Below are positions 27,029 to 36,741 of a stretch of DNA of 64,000 bases, in pieces. Below the pieces are notes generated by a model. It was not told the origin of the DNA. It saw only the letters and a program-made list of their open reading frames with translations, and did no database searches. Source of the stretch: Shewanella chilikensis (GTDB lineage Bacteria; Pseudomonadota; Gammaproteobacteria; Enterobacterales; Shewanellaceae). The stretch spans positions 62,001-126,000 of the forward strand of contig NZ_NIJM01000004.1 in NCBI RefSeq assembly GCF_002836945.1, given 5' to 3'. The number at the start of each line of letters is the position of its first letter. Position 1 is the first letter of the stretch. Both the position numbers and the translations under genes were made by a program.

Positions 27029-28834
27029 ATGAGCACTGTCTTTACCAATCCCCTGTCCATTCCCGTGTTGGGCTTCTGCGCCTACAGCGGCACAGGCAAG
27101 ACCACGCTGCTGAAGCAGTTGATCCCTGAGCTGAATCGTCGTGGTTTAAGACTGGCAGTGATCAAGCACGCCCATCACAACTTTGATATTGATGAGCCGG
27201 GTAAAGACAGCTATGAGATGCGCAAGGCCGGCGCCAGACAGATGTTGGTGGCCTCCCATGTGCGTTGGGCCTTGATGACTGAAGATCCGCTGGACAGAGA
27301 TCCGGACCTGCTGCATCTACTCGGCCAGTTGGAACAGGACAAGGCCGACCTGGTGTTGGTGGAAGGCTTCAAGAAACTGGCGCTGCCCAAGATTGAATTA
27401 CACAGAGCCGCCCATGGCAAACCCTTTATCCATACCGAGGATCCCAATATCCTCGCAATCGCCTGCTGTGATGAAACCAAGCTGCCGGGGGAGATCCGCC
27501 GCCTGGATCTCAACAATGTGGCGCAAATTGCTGATTTTGTGCAGCAGTATGTTCGCGAGTATCGCCCCGAATTCAAGTCCTCTTCAGCAAGAGCCCTGCC
27601 CTTAAGTGCCTGTGAGCTCGGCAGCGAACAAAATCTGTCGGTACGTCAGGGCATCGACCATATCCTGGAGCAAGTCAAACCCGTCACAGAGACAGAGCTG
27701 TTGACGCTCGATGAGGCCGACAACCGTATTCTGGCCCAGGACGCCATATCACCGGTGAACGTACCGCAGCAGACCAACTCGGCAATGGATGGTTACGCCT
27801 TCGCGTTTCAAGACAATATGTCACAATCCTTTGAACTGAAAGGAGAAGTGCTAGCCGGTCATCAATATTCTGGCCAGTTGCAGCCGGGTGAAGCGGTACG
27901 AATTATGACAGGTGCGCCGGTTCCTCTTGGCGCAGATACCATTCAACCCAGAGAGCTTGCCACCGAAACCGATGGCAAGGTCAGCTTCAGTGGCAAAATC
28001 TATCGCGGCCAGCACGTGCGTCTGGCGGGTGAAGATATAGCCCAAGGTGCCGTGGCCCTTGGCAGTGGCACACGTTTAGGCGCTGCCGAACAAGGCCTGC
28101 TGGCTTCACTGGGACTGTTTGAGATGCCCCTCAAACGCCGCCCCAGAATTGCCGTATTTTCCACCGGCGATGAAGTCAGCCAACCCGGCACTGAGCTCAG
28201 GGCCAACTGCATCTACGACTCCAACCGCTATACCATCAAGGCGATGGCCAAACGCCTTGGCTGTGAAGTGCTGGACTTGGGGATCATCGAAGACTCGGAA
28301 GCCGTTCTGAGCCAAACATTGAGCCAGGCGGCGAATCAGGCCGATGTGATTATCAGCTCGGGCGGGGTGTCCGTCGGCAATGCCGATTATATCAAGACAG
28401 TGCTGGCCCAGCTGGGGGAAATCAACTTCTGGCGTATCAATATGCGCCCGGGACGCCCATTGGCGTTCGGTAAGATAGACCAAACATTGTTCTTCGGCTT
28501 GCCCGGCAATCCTGTGGCCGTGATGGTCTCTTTCCTGATGTTTGTTCAACCGGCATTGCGTAAACTGGCCGGTGAACCAAGCTGGCAGCCAAGACTATTA
28601 CCGGCGATTGCCGATGAAGCCATGCGCAGCCGCAGCGGCCGCACCGAATTCAGCCGCGGCATCATGACCCTGGGAGATGACGGCCAATTACACGTACGCA
28701 CGACCGGTGCCCAGGGCTCAGGCATGCTCAGCTCCATGGTCAAGGCCAACTGCTTGGTGATCATCGGCGAGGCCGATGAACGCATAGAGGCGGGTGAAAC
28801 CGTCTATGTACACCCGTTTGCAGACCTGCTCTGA
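27029..28834 (+). CDS. MobB-MoeA fusion: cofactor GTP-binding adaptor and molybdopterin molybdenumtransferase
   Basis: The 601-residue protein joins two normally separate factors. Residues about 10-175 are MobB, with P-loop YSGTGKTTL, IKHAHH and VEGFKKLALPKIELHR. Residues about 205-601 are MoeA, with NSAMDGYAF, RIMTGAPVP, STGDEV, SSGGVSVG and GLPGNPVAV. MoeA inserts molybdate (or possibly tungstate) into adenylylated molybdopterin; MobB assists guanylylation. A roughly 30-residue linker connects them. The fusion, next to mobA and tupABC, suggests channelling of metal insertion and nucleotide attachment. SD AGAGGT precedes the ATG. Confidence 0.93.
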   Translation: MSTVFTNPLSIPVLGFCAYSGTGKTTLLKQLIPELNRRGLRLAVIKHAHHNFDIDEPGKDSYEMRKAGARQMLVASHVRWALMTEDPLDRDPDLLHLLGQLEQDKADLVLVEGFKKLALPKIELHRAAHGKPFIHTEDPNILAIACCDETKLPGEIRRLDLNNVAQIADFVQQYVREYRPEFKSSSARALPLSACELGSEQNLSVRQGIDHILEQVKPVTETELLTLDEADNRILAQDAISPVNVPQQTNSAMDGYAFAFQDNMSQSFELKGEVLAGHQYSGQLQPGEAVRIMTGAPVPLGADTIQPRELATETDGKVSFSGKIYRGQHVRLAGEDIAQGAVALGSGTRLGAAEQGLLASLGLFEMPLKRRPRIAVFSTGDEVSQPGTELRANCIYDSNRYTIKAMAKRLGCEVLDLGIIEDSEAVLSQTLSQAANQADVIISSGGVSVGNADYIKTVLAQLGEINFWRINMRPGRPLAFGKIDQTLFFGLPGNPVAVMVSFLMFVQPALRKLAGEPSWQPRLLPAIADEAMRSRSGRTEFSRGIMTLGDDGQLHVRTTGAQGSGMLSSMVKANCLVIIGEADERIEAGETVYVHPFADLL

Positions 28835-28842
28835 GGCTGCCC

Positions 28843-29829
28843 TTGAACAGCCTGAGTGACGGCTTTGGCCGCAAAATAGAGTATCTGCGCCTCTCCATTA
28901 CCGACAGGTGTGATTTTCGCTGCATCTATTGCATGAGTGAAGATCCCTGTTTTCTGGAGCGGGAACAGGTACTGAGCCTGGAGGAACTGGCCTTTATCGG
29001 CCGCGCATTTACCGAGCTTGGCGTCAGCAAGATACGCCTCACCGGCGGCGAACCCTTGGTACGCAGTGATTGCGACCGCTTGGTGGCGCAGCTGGCGGCG
29101 CTACCCGGGCTCAAGGATCTTTCCATGACCAGCAACGGCTCCAGGCTGGCCAAGCTGGCTCCGGCGCTGAAAGCCGCCGGCTTGAACCGCCTTAATATCA
29201 GCCTGGATACTCTAAAGAGCGAACTCTTCACCACCCTAACCCGTAACGGCAAACTGGAGCGGGTGCTCAAGGGCATAGATGTCGCCAAAGCAGCCGGCTT
29301 TGACAGGATCAAGATCAACGCCGTGATCCTCAAGGGACGCAACGAAAACGAAATTATCGATCTGTTGGAATATTGCCGTCAAAAGCAGCTGGACATCGCC
29401 TTTATCGAAGAGATGCCTCTGGGTGTGATGGAAGAGCGTTCTCTGCCAAGGCACATGAGCAGCAGTGATGTCAGGGAAATTATCAATCAACGCTGGCCAC
29501 TGAGCCTGTCATCCAAGCGTACCGGCGGCCCGGCACGTTACTACAGCATGGCCGACAGCCCTATCCATATAGGTTTTATTTCACCCCACAGCCATAACTT
29601 TTGCCATGAGTGCAACCGGGTCAGAGTCACGGCCGAAGGCCGCTTGCTGCTGTGCCTGGGGAACGAACACTCACTGGATCTGAAGCAGATCATCCGCAGC
29701 CATCCTGGTAATATAGACGTATTGAAGCAGGCTATCTTCGAGGCGATTCAGCGCAAGCCCAAAGAGCATCACTTCGACGATCCCAATCAGGTGCAGATCC
29801 TGAGGTTTATGAACAGCACGGGTGGCTGA
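28843..29829 (+). CDS. moaA: GTP 3',8-cyclase (molybdopterin synthesis, radical SAM)
   Basis: MoaA starts pterin synthesis from GTP. The N-terminal radical-SAM cluster motif is CDFRCIYC (residues about 24-31). The C-terminal second cluster is in CHECNRVRV and LLLCLGNE, and the protein ends in Gly-Gly as the family requires. Length is 328 aa. The likely start is TTG at 28843, preceded by TGAGG; no ATG is suitably placed. It is the last gene of the tup-moco operon, 8 bp after the fusion gene. Partner genes moaC, moaD and moaE are not in the window. Confidence 0.94.
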   Translation: MNSLSDGFGRKIEYLRLSITDRCDFRCIYCMSEDPCFLEREQVLSLEELAFIGRAFTELGVSKIRLTGGEPLVRSDCDRLVAQLAALPGLKDLSMTSNGSRLAKLAPALKAAGLNRLNISLDTLKSELFTTLTRNGKLERVLKGIDVAKAAGFDRIKINAVILKGRNENEIIDLLEYCRQKQLDIAFIEEMPLGVMEERSLPRHMSSSDVREIINQRWPLSLSSKRTGGPARYYSMADSPIHIGFISPHSHNFCHECNRVRVTAEGRLLLCLGNEHSLDLKQIIRSHPGNIDVLKQAIFEAIQRKPKEHHFDDPNQVQILRFMNSTGG

Positions 29830-29882
29830 TACCTGCCACCGTGCTACACTGGCGATTCGACCTCAACCAAACATTCTTGCCC

Positions 29883-30341
29883 ATGGCACTGACCCGCAAA
29901 CAGTGGAATAACATCATTATTCTGGCCTCCATCCTGATGGTGTCGGTACTGACCTTGCTGGATAAACGCATGAACTCAGTGCCCGATACCCGCGAACTGT
30001 TTGACAGCCATACTGAACTGCAGCAGCTGCAACTGGGCGGGATCTGGTTGGCACAGGCCGCCAATGGCCAATGGCAGTGTGATCCCAAGGTGCTCAATTG
30101 CGCCGACTGGAGTCAAGCCTGGCTCAGTATTCGGGTATCACCATTAGCCAGTAAGCCTGAACTCACCCAAGATGAGCGGCCACGAGAGTTGCTGTTGAAA
30201 GTCAGCGGTGCTGCCGAGCCACAACTTTGGCTGTTCTACCCCCATCAGGGACTGCTTAAATCTGCCGCCGGGAACTGGTATCTTATTCCCCCTAGCCTCA
30301 GAAGTGGTGTTATACCTCTGCTGAGTGTATCCACAAGCTGA
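29883..30341 (+). CDS. Small membrane-anchored protein of unknown function
   Basis: I do not recognise the family. The 152-residue product has one N-terminal membrane helix ([17 protein letters not shown], residues about 9-25) and a periplasmic or cytosolic remainder with two cysteines (CDPKVLNC). It sits between moaA and mutM on the same strand; its end is 17 bp before mutM. Start ATG at 29883 is chosen; the open frame to 29841 lacks a ribosome-binding site. Confidence 0.72.
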   Translation: MALTRKQWNNIIILASILMVSVLTLLDKRMNSVPDTRELFDSHTELQQLQLGGIWLAQAANGQWQCDPKVLNCADWSQAWLSIRVSPLASKPELTQDERPRELLLKVSGAAEPQLWLFYPHQGLLKSAAGNWYLIPPSLRSGVIPLLSVSTS

Positions 30342-30357
30342 TAGAGCAGAAAGCCTT

Positions 30358-31173
30358 ATGCCAGAATTGCCGGAAGTGGAAGTGACCCGCCTCGGGGTTG
30401 CGCCGTATCTTGTTGATCAGACCGTCAGTAACCTTATCGTTCGTAATCCTTCACTGCGTTGGCCGGTACCCGAAACGGCCCGCAATATCATAGGACAGAC
30501 CATCAGAGCCGTGCGCCGCCGCGCCAAATACCTACTGCTGGATACAGATGCAGGTACCTGCATAGTGCATCTGGGGATGTCCGGCAGCCTGCGGATTTTG
30601 CCCCGTAGCACACCGGCGGAGAAACACGATCATATAGATCTGGAGCTGGAAAACGGCCGGGTGCTGAGGTTCAACGATCCGCGCAGATTCGGTGCCTGGC
30701 TCTGGTGCGAGTTGCCGGAAACGGCACATCCGCTGCTGGCCAAACTGGGCCCCGAACCTTTAACGGATGCCTTCAATGTCGAGCAACTGCACGCGGCGCT
30801 CAAAGGCAAGAAGAAGGCGATAAAACTTTGTCTGATGGACAATGCCATTGTGGTGGGTGTCGGTAATATCTATGCCAACGAAGCCCTGTTTGCCGCCGGG
30901 ATCCACCCGCAGGCCGAGGCCGGTAAAGTAGATAAAGAGCGGCTGACAGTGCTGGTCGCCGAGATAAAGCTGATCCTGGCTCAGGCCATCAAACAGGGCG
31001 GCACCACACTGAAAGATTTCACCAATGCCGAAGGTAAACCGGGTTACTTTGCCCAGAAGCTGCACGTCTATGGCCGCGGTGGGGAAACCTGTACCCAATG
31101 TGGCCATATGTTATCCGAAATACGCCTGGGACAGCGCACCACAGTGTTTTGCAGCCTGTGCCAAACGCGCTGA
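30358..31173 (+). CDS. mutM: Formamidopyrimidine/8-oxoguanine DNA glycosylase
   Basis: MutM (Fpg) excises oxidised purines and nicks the abasic site. The catalytic Pro1-Glu2 after Met removal (MPELPEVE), LGMSGSL near residue 60 and the C-terminal zinc finger CTQC...CSLC are all present. Length is 271 aa. Start ATG at 30358; the open frame begins upstream at 30325 but the PELPEVE terminus fixes the start. Confidence 0.97.
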   Translation: MPELPEVEVTRLGVAPYLVDQTVSNLIVRNPSLRWPVPETARNIIGQTIRAVRRRAKYLLLDTDAGTCIVHLGMSGSLRILPRSTPAEKHDHIDLELENGRVLRFNDPRRFGAWLWCELPETAHPLLAKLGPEPLTDAFNVEQLHAALKGKKKAIKLCLMDNAIVVGVGNIYANEALFAAGIHPQAEAGKVDKERLTVLVAEIKLILAQAIKQGGTTLKDFTNAEGKPGYFAQKLHVYGRGGETCTQCGHMLSEIRLGQRTTVFCSLCQTR

Positions 31174-31180
31174 CTCAAGA

Positions 31181-32902
31181 CTATTCCCGCATCCACTGTC
31201 CCGGATGCGGCGTGTAGTAACTGACCATGGTCTTGGGTTCCTGACACTCGGGTAAACTCGCCGATGCCGCCAGCAAATACCAATCTTGCCTGTGAGCCGA
31301 GCCCATGTTCTGACCCTTACTCAAATCAAAGCATTCAAGGGTTACCCACCCAGGAACCAGGAGATAACGTTGTTTACCTTGTTGCAGCCACTGCCAGGCC
31401 CGGCGCTCCTGCTCGGCGGTGGATGCCAAATAGCTAAAATGGGTAATACTTATGGGAGAAAACAGAATAAACTGCTCCTTGAAGCGGATCAGCCCAAGCT
31501 CGGCTTCCTCACCTATCACCTCGGCAGTATGCTGCATCAAGGCCTTGGGAGTACGTATTTCATCGAGTAAAAGATAGCCCCAGGTACTGACCAGAAGCCA
31601 TCCCAGGATAGTTACAGCGCCAGCCCTGAACAGCGAAGGCTGCTTCCTTAACCACCAAATCAAAATTAGCCAGGAGGAACCGAGCACCATAAACAGATAG
31701 CCGATACCTGTGAGATCATCGGTATAGTCCGCCAACCTCTCGAGCAATTTGGGATGGTGCAGCAATGCCAGCACGCCTAAAGTCAGCAGCCCCCCCCCCA
31801 ACAACCACAGCAAGGCGGAAACCAAGCGCTCAAACCACAGACACAACTGTGCCTTCTGCAGTGCAGCCGCAATGGCCAGCGCGGCCATAGGCAGTGCCGG
31901 CAAAATATAGAGGTTGCGCTTGCCGGGGCTGATACTGAAAAATACCACCACCAACAAGACCCATAACAGCAAGACGGCAATGCCTGGATCTGCCTTAATA
32001 GCTGCCCAGAGTCGCTTTCCGTAAGCCAATGCCAATAAAGGCAGTGGGAACCAGAGCCAGGGAATGACACTGAAAACAAAGAAATACCAAGGCTTGATAT
32101 GATCCCAGGCATTAACGTAACGCTCACCCGTCTGCTTAAACAGAATATTGTTCATGTAAGCCAGGTGCTCCGGGCTCGCGGATGCTTGAACCGTCAGTAT
32201 CATGGGAACCAACCAGAGCGCAATTACGGCTAGCATAACAACCGGCCCCAATAGCGCCCGCCAGCGCCAGCTCTCTCGCCATAAGCCTCGTTGCCAGCTG
32301 TAAAATGCCAACGGCAACAGCAACAGCAGAGGCAGAAAGCCAACCCCCTTGGTGATAACCCCCAACCCCATAAAGCCCCAGGCGGCGAAATACCAGCCCC
32401 AACTCGGCCCTTTGAGGAAATGGCGCAATAGACCATAACACCCTAAAGTAACCCAGCACATCACCATGGCATCTATCTGGGCATTCTTGGCCTGCATCAA
32501 AAATTGCGGCACCAATAGCAGCAGCAGAGCGGCATTGCGCCCGGTGCGAACATTCCAAAGTCTGGCGCCCAGATCGTAGACCAGCATCACTGTCAACAAA
32601 CCACACAGAGCATTGGGCAGCAAGAAAGCCAGCTTGAGATCACCAATCAAGGCGTAGCAAAGTGCTATGGCCCACATGAAAACCGGCGGTTTATCAGGAT
32701 AAAATTCGCCGCCGCGACTGGGAAACAACCACTGACCGCTACTGACCATTTCTCTGGCGACTTCGACAAATCTGGGTTCGTCAGCAGGCCAGGGAGAGCG
32801 GAATCCAATTCCCAGCAACATAATAAACAGGGTCAGCCAGAACAATGCCCAAAACACCCTGGTGTAACTATCACTGTCAAAGTAGCTACGCAGCCAATTC
32901 AT
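31181..32902 (-). CDS. ArnT/PMT-family (GT-C) lipid-linked sugar transferase with internal G10 tract
   Basis: The 573-residue integral membrane protein has about 11-13 hydrophobic segments and the N-terminal periplasmic motif RSPWPADEPRFVE, typical of ArnT-type GT-C enzymes that move sugars from polyprenyl phosphate carriers to lipid A or other acceptors. About 120 C-terminal residues form a soluble periplasmic domain. A run of ten G on the coding strand (31790-31799) encodes Gly-Gly-Gly near residue 368; slippage would truncate the protein there. Its ATG shares a base with the upstream stop codon (TGATG). Sugar and acceptor are unknown. Confidence 0.87.
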   Translation of the reverse strand: MNWLRSYFDSDSYTRVFWALFWLTLFIMLLGIGFRSPWPADEPRFVEVAREMVSSGQWLFPSRGGEFYPDKPPVFMWAIALCYALIGDLKLAFLLPNALCGLLTVMLVYDLGARLWNVRTGRNAALLLLLVPQFLMQAKNAQIDAMVMCWVTLGCYGLLRHFLKGPSWGWYFAAWGFMGLGVITKGVGFLPLLLLLPLAFYSWQRGLWRESWRWRALLGPVVMLAVIALWLVPMILTVQASASPEHLAYMNNILFKQTGERYVNAWDHIKPWYFFVFSVIPWLWFPLPLLALAYGKRLWAAIKADPGIAVLLLWVLLVVVFFSISPGKRNLYILPALPMAALAIAAALQKAQLCLWFERLVSALLWLLGGGLLTLGVLALLHHPKLLERLADYTDDLTGIGYLFMVLGSSWLILIWWLRKQPSLFRAGAVTILGWLLVSTWGYLLLDEIRTPKALMQHTAEVIGEEAELGLIRFKEQFILFSPISITHFSYLASTAEQERRAWQWLQQGKQRYLLVPGWVTLECFDLSKGQNMGSAHRQDWYLLAASASLPECQEPKTMVSYYTPHPGQWMRE

Positions 32903-33576
32903 CAAAGCTCCTGTTTATCTGTGACCAAATCATCCACCTGACGACTCAGGCGATTACGGTAAAGGTAAGTTCCTATAAAGCTGGAAAGCAGCAAGAGCAC
33001 CAGACTGATGCCAAGTTGATACTGATCAGACAAACCCAAACCGGCCCCGGCATAGGCAAAGATCAGCATCTGCGGTAAATAACCAATGAAACTGCCAAGC
33101 AAAAAACCGCCGACAGGAACCCGGGTTGCCCCGGCGAAAAGATTAGTCAACAGGTTACTGCCCACAGGTAACAGCCTGATCATTAATACTTTGAGCCAGG
33201 TGCGATGGATGATCATCCGTTCAAAACGTTGCAGCCGTATACCAAAACGTTTTTGCAAGAATTCGCGTACCGTCAAGCGGGCGCAGTAAAAGCTGAGAAG
33301 GCAACCCGCCAAGGCGGCAAAAGTAGAAAACAGGGCGCCAACAGCCCCCCCCAGAGCAAAACCGAAGACAAAGGCAATGATCTGTCTTGGCCCCCCCACG
33401 GCAGTAAACAGGGTGCCCACAGCAAACAGTAACGCCAGTCCACCACTCCCTTGGCGCTGAATAAAGTTGGCAACCCAATTACTGTCGGTGAGATGCTCAA
33501 ACCAGCCTGCCTGAACGGCCAACATCAGCCCAAGCAAGACAGAGAGCAACAACAGTGTCTTTAGCAAACGCTTCAA
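32902..33576 (-). CDS. TVP38/TMEM64 (DedA-like, VTT domain) membrane protein
   Basis: The roughly 224-residue membrane protein has the VTT-domain signature GGPRQIIAFVFGFALGG and the motif LLPVGSNLLTNLFAGATRV. DedA/TVP38 relatives are implicated in lipid scrambling and undecaprenyl-phosphate recycling. The gene lies between a GT2 and an ArnT-like gene, suggesting a carrier-flipping role. The start is uncertain: TTG at 33576 (GGGA 5 bases upstream, just after the GT2 stop) is preferred over TTG at 33600. G8 (33345-33352) and G7 (33391-33397) tracts lie on the coding strand. Confidence 0.85.
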   Translation of the reverse strand: MKRLLKTLLLLSVLLGLMLAVQAGWFEHLTDSNWVANFIQRQGSGGLALLFAVGTLFTAVGGPRQIIAFVFGFALGGAVGALFSTFAALAGCLLSFYCARLTVREFLQKRFGIRLQRFERMIIHRTWLKVLMIRLLPVGSNLLTNLFAGATRVPVGGFLLGSFIGYLPQMLIFAYAGAGLGLSDQYQLGISLVLLLLSSFIGTYLYRNRLSRQVDDLVTDKQEL

Positions 33577-33577
33577 C

Positions 33578-34309
33578 TTAATCCCGGCGGCTGTGTTCAA
33601 TGCTGTCTATCTCGGCAATTTTGGCCCGGCGGATCAACCACATCACCCCCAAGATGTCGACGATTCCCACCCAGAGTCGATTCCAAGCAGTATATTTTGA
33701 AATACCGGCTTGTCTGTCTCTGTGATTAACCACGGAAATGCGCACATCTCCCCCCATGCGGCGGATAAGCGCCGGAATATACCTGTGCATATGGTTGAAA
33801 TAGGGAAGTTTCAGAAAACTGGCTCGTGGAAACAGTTTAAGGCCACAGCCGGTATCCGGAACGCCATCGTGCAACAAAGCATCGCGTACCCGGTTGGCAA
33901 AACGGGATTGAAAGCGTTTCCAAGCTGTGTCTTTACGGTGTTTTCGATAACCTGCGATACAAAAATCAGCACTGCTCATTTGCGGGATAAGCCGGATCAT
34001 AGCGGGGATATCGGCAGGATCATTCTGCCCATCGGCGTCCAGCGTCACTATATATTCCCCCTTGGCCTCGCGCACTCCCGTGCAGATAGCCGTGCTCTGG
34101 CCTGTACTGCGTTTATGACGGATAACTCTGGCATCACAGCCATTTTGCTCTACGGTTTGTAACACTTCTTCAGCAGTGTTATCGCTGCTGCCATCATCCA
34201 CAACCAGAATTTCAAATGGAATTGTACTTGCCAAGGCCTGACAGATTTCGTTAATGAGAGGGCCTATATTGCCGGCTTCGTCTTTGGCGGGTATTACGAC
34301 TGAAATCAA
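33578..34309 (-). CDS. GT2 glycosyltransferase, DPM1/ArnC-like
   Basis: The 243-residue cytosolic-face enzyme has SVVIPAKDEAGN at the N-terminus, VVDDGSSDNT and the metal-binding LDADGQNDP. Such enzymes load a sugar onto polyprenyl phosphate. One hydrophobic segment (WVGIVDILGVMWLI) near the end may touch the membrane. I prefer the TTG at 34309, where GGGAG lies about 7 bases upstream and the protein starts at the conserved ISVVIP; in-frame ATGs near 34366 would add a non-conserved leader. First gene of the GT2-TVP38-ArnT operon. Confidence 0.85.
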   Translation of the reverse strand: MISVVIPAKDEAGNIGPLINEICQALASTIPFEILVVDDGSSDNTAEEVLQTVEQNGCDARVIRHKRSTGQSTAICTGVREAKGEYIVTLDADGQNDPADIPAMIRLIPQMSSADFCIAGYRKHRKDTAWKRFQSRFANRVRDALLHDGVPDTGCGLKLFPRASFLKLPYFNHMHRYIPALIRRMGGDVRISVVNHRDRQAGISKYTAWNRLWVGIVDILGVMWLIRRAKIAEIDSIEHSRRD

Positions 34310-34472
34310 AAATAAGCTCCCGGGATACTGACCTAAAAACAGTTCAAGCCTATGAAACATAGGCATGAACTGCAGCATAGAAGTCGTTTCTTAAGGCTAA
34401 ATTATGTCAACGCCGCTTTTTACGCAACCATTAAACCCAACATTGATAACATTCCGGTTACAGGCATAAAAA

Positions 34473-34491
34473 AAGCCGGCTAAGCCGGCTT
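34473..34491 (-). terminator. Terminator of the Wzi-like gene
   Basis: Stem AAGCCGGC / GCCGGCTT with a 3-base loop, followed on the minus strand by seven U. It separates the Wzi-like gene from the GT2 operon, which must have its own promoter in 34310-34470. Confidence 0.88.
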
Positions 34492-34508
34492 GGGGAAGAT
34501 GTTATTTC

Positions 34509-36002
34509 TCAGAATCTGTATTCGTAACTGCCAAATAGGCTGGCATCGGTATCGTTATCAGTATCGAATTCCGAACGGGAAGCGGTTCCCCCAAAAGTCA
34601 TCATTCCCTTCAGCAAGGGCATTCGATAGCTGAGCTCCAACATCAATAGGTCTTCCTTGGCAGGCTGAGGTGCCCAACCATGAGCAGGAGACTTGCCGTC
34701 TTTATTGAGTTGAGCATAGCGCAGGTAAGCGTTGATGCCGTGGCTGTCGGCAAATTGCCCCACCAAGCCCAACACATAAACCTTGGCATCGCTGTCATAG
34801 GTGGAGCCCAAAGAACGTTGATAGTAACGTGAACCACTCAGGTAAGTGCTATGTTCATAGAAACAGTTAAACACATTAGGGTCGCTGCCACAGGCTACCA
34901 TTGTATCCGTATACTCGAAGAACAGCTTATATTGTTGCTGCGCCAGGTTGAAGCGGGTATCAGCACCCACCAGCATGGCACAGTCGGCAATCTGCCATGG
35001 CGCCGAACCGCTGGAGTCTTCACAGGTGCGCTCCAGATAAAGGCCGAAAGGCACGTTAAACAGAGTGTCGGCATAACGAATATCGAAGCCCGCCATCTGG
35101 TTGCCCACCTTGGAATTCATAGAAGGGTCGCAGCTAGCTTCTCCATCGGCACACTCGGTCCCCCCTGAAATAGCATCCCAGAACGAACTAAGATCACAAT
35201 CCTGGCCTTCACCACAAAATTGCGTGGTCCAGGAAAGGCCTATTTCCAACTGTTTGAAGGGTCTGACACTGCCGCGCATATTCCACAGCAGGGTATCTTC
35301 AATGGCCCTGTCGTCGTTCATCCAGCTGATGCCGGTAGTCAAGGTCCACGGGCCAATCCAGGATAACCAAGGGGTTTCAAAGCCAGCGGCATTGTTGCGA
35401 CTGAGCATCACAGACGGCATGGGCCTGGCATTATTTGATTTATGCAAGGCCGAATCAAACCCTGGGCCCCACCACTGCTGCACAGTGCCTGCGGTCACTA
35501 TCCAATTGCCCAGTACCACAGCCATGTAGGAATCATCCAGACGGGCGTTCTCATCATCCTGAGCATCATATGCCCCGGTTCCTGCAACCTTGAAGGCAAA
35601 ACGTTCTCCGACATATTCATAGGAGGCACTCAGTTGTCCCTCCTCACGATAGTCAGAACCAAAATGTTGAAACCTGGCAGCATCGGTTGCCGCCGTTGCC
35701 TTGATGGCCGCATTACCGCGACTGTCTATCGCCTGACGATAGTAAAAATTCACCCTGGAAAAGGCGTCGGTCAACGCCGGGGTCAGGGTGGCCGGCTCAA
35801 CTTTGGCCAAGTCGGCACCGATACCTGCCCACATCAAGGGATAGGTATTGACCGGAACCGTGATTACCCCGGCATCGGCCAGCGCTTGTATATCGGCTCT
35901 TAAATAAATGTCAGAACTATCAACCCAAGGCGCCGCTTGACTCATAGTACTCATTCCCAGGCCAATGCCCAGTACCAAGCTTTTGTACAAAAAACTTCTC
36001 AT
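34509..36002 (-). CDS. Wzi-like outer-membrane capsule-assembly family protein
   Basis: The 497-residue product has a signal peptide ending at SQAAP and an N-terminal helical part (DIYLRADIQALADAGVI) like that of Wzi, followed by barrel strands ending in FGSYEYRF with a terminal Phe. The motif VQQWWGPGFDSALHKSNNARPMPSV fits the Wzi family. Wzi anchors group 1 capsule in E. coli. No capsule export genes (wza, wzc) are visible, so the ligand may be a different surface glycan. Immediately downstream of coaD (5 bp), apparently co-transcribed. Confidence 0.83.
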   Translation of the reverse strand: MRSFLYKSLVLGIGLGMSTMSQAAPWVDSSDIYLRADIQALADAGVITVPVNTYPLMWAGIGADLAKVEPATLTPALTDAFSRVNFYYRQAIDSRGNAAIKATAATDAARFQHFGSDYREEGQLSASYEYVGERFAFKVAGTGAYDAQDDENARLDDSYMAVVLGNWIVTAGTVQQWWGPGFDSALHKSNNARPMPSVMLSRNNAAGFETPWLSWIGPWTLTTGISWMNDDRAIEDTLLWNMRGSVRPFKQLEIGLSWTTQFCGEGQDCDLSSFWDAISGGTECADGEASCDPSMNSKVGNQMAGFDIRYADTLFNVPFGLYLERTCEDSSGSAPWQIADCAMLVGADTRFNLAQQQYKLFFEYTDTMVACGSDPNVFNCFYEHSTYLSGSRYYQRSLGSTYDSDAKVYVLGLVGQFADSHGINAYLRYAQLNKDGKSPAHGWAPQPAKEDLLMLELSYRMPLLKGMMTFGGTASRSEFDTDNDTDASLFGSYEYRF

Positions 36003-36007
36003 TGAAA

Positions 36008-36538
<531 letters not shown>

Positions 36539-36709
36539 TTACCGAGTTCTCTCCCAGGATTGAACCATTGACATCGAATCGGTGTGGTTAATCCTTAACA
36601 ACGGTTGTACCCAGGAGAGTCTGAGTTCAAGGCATTTAGCGACCCATGCAAATCTTTCAGACGAAACCTGATTATGAAAGACGAAAACACAGATCTATGG
36701 AGTTTAAAT

Positions 36710-36718
36710 TGGTATACT
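36710..36718 (+). promoter_or_regulatory. Extended -10 promoter of the LOS operon
   Basis: TGG-TATACT matches an extended -10 element (TGnTATAAT). No good -35 lies at the usual distance, as is common for extended -10 promoters. Predicted start near 36725, giving a leader of about 90 bases. Confidence 0.5.
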
Positions 36719-36741
36719 GACACGCCTTTTTTCGTGAGTGA

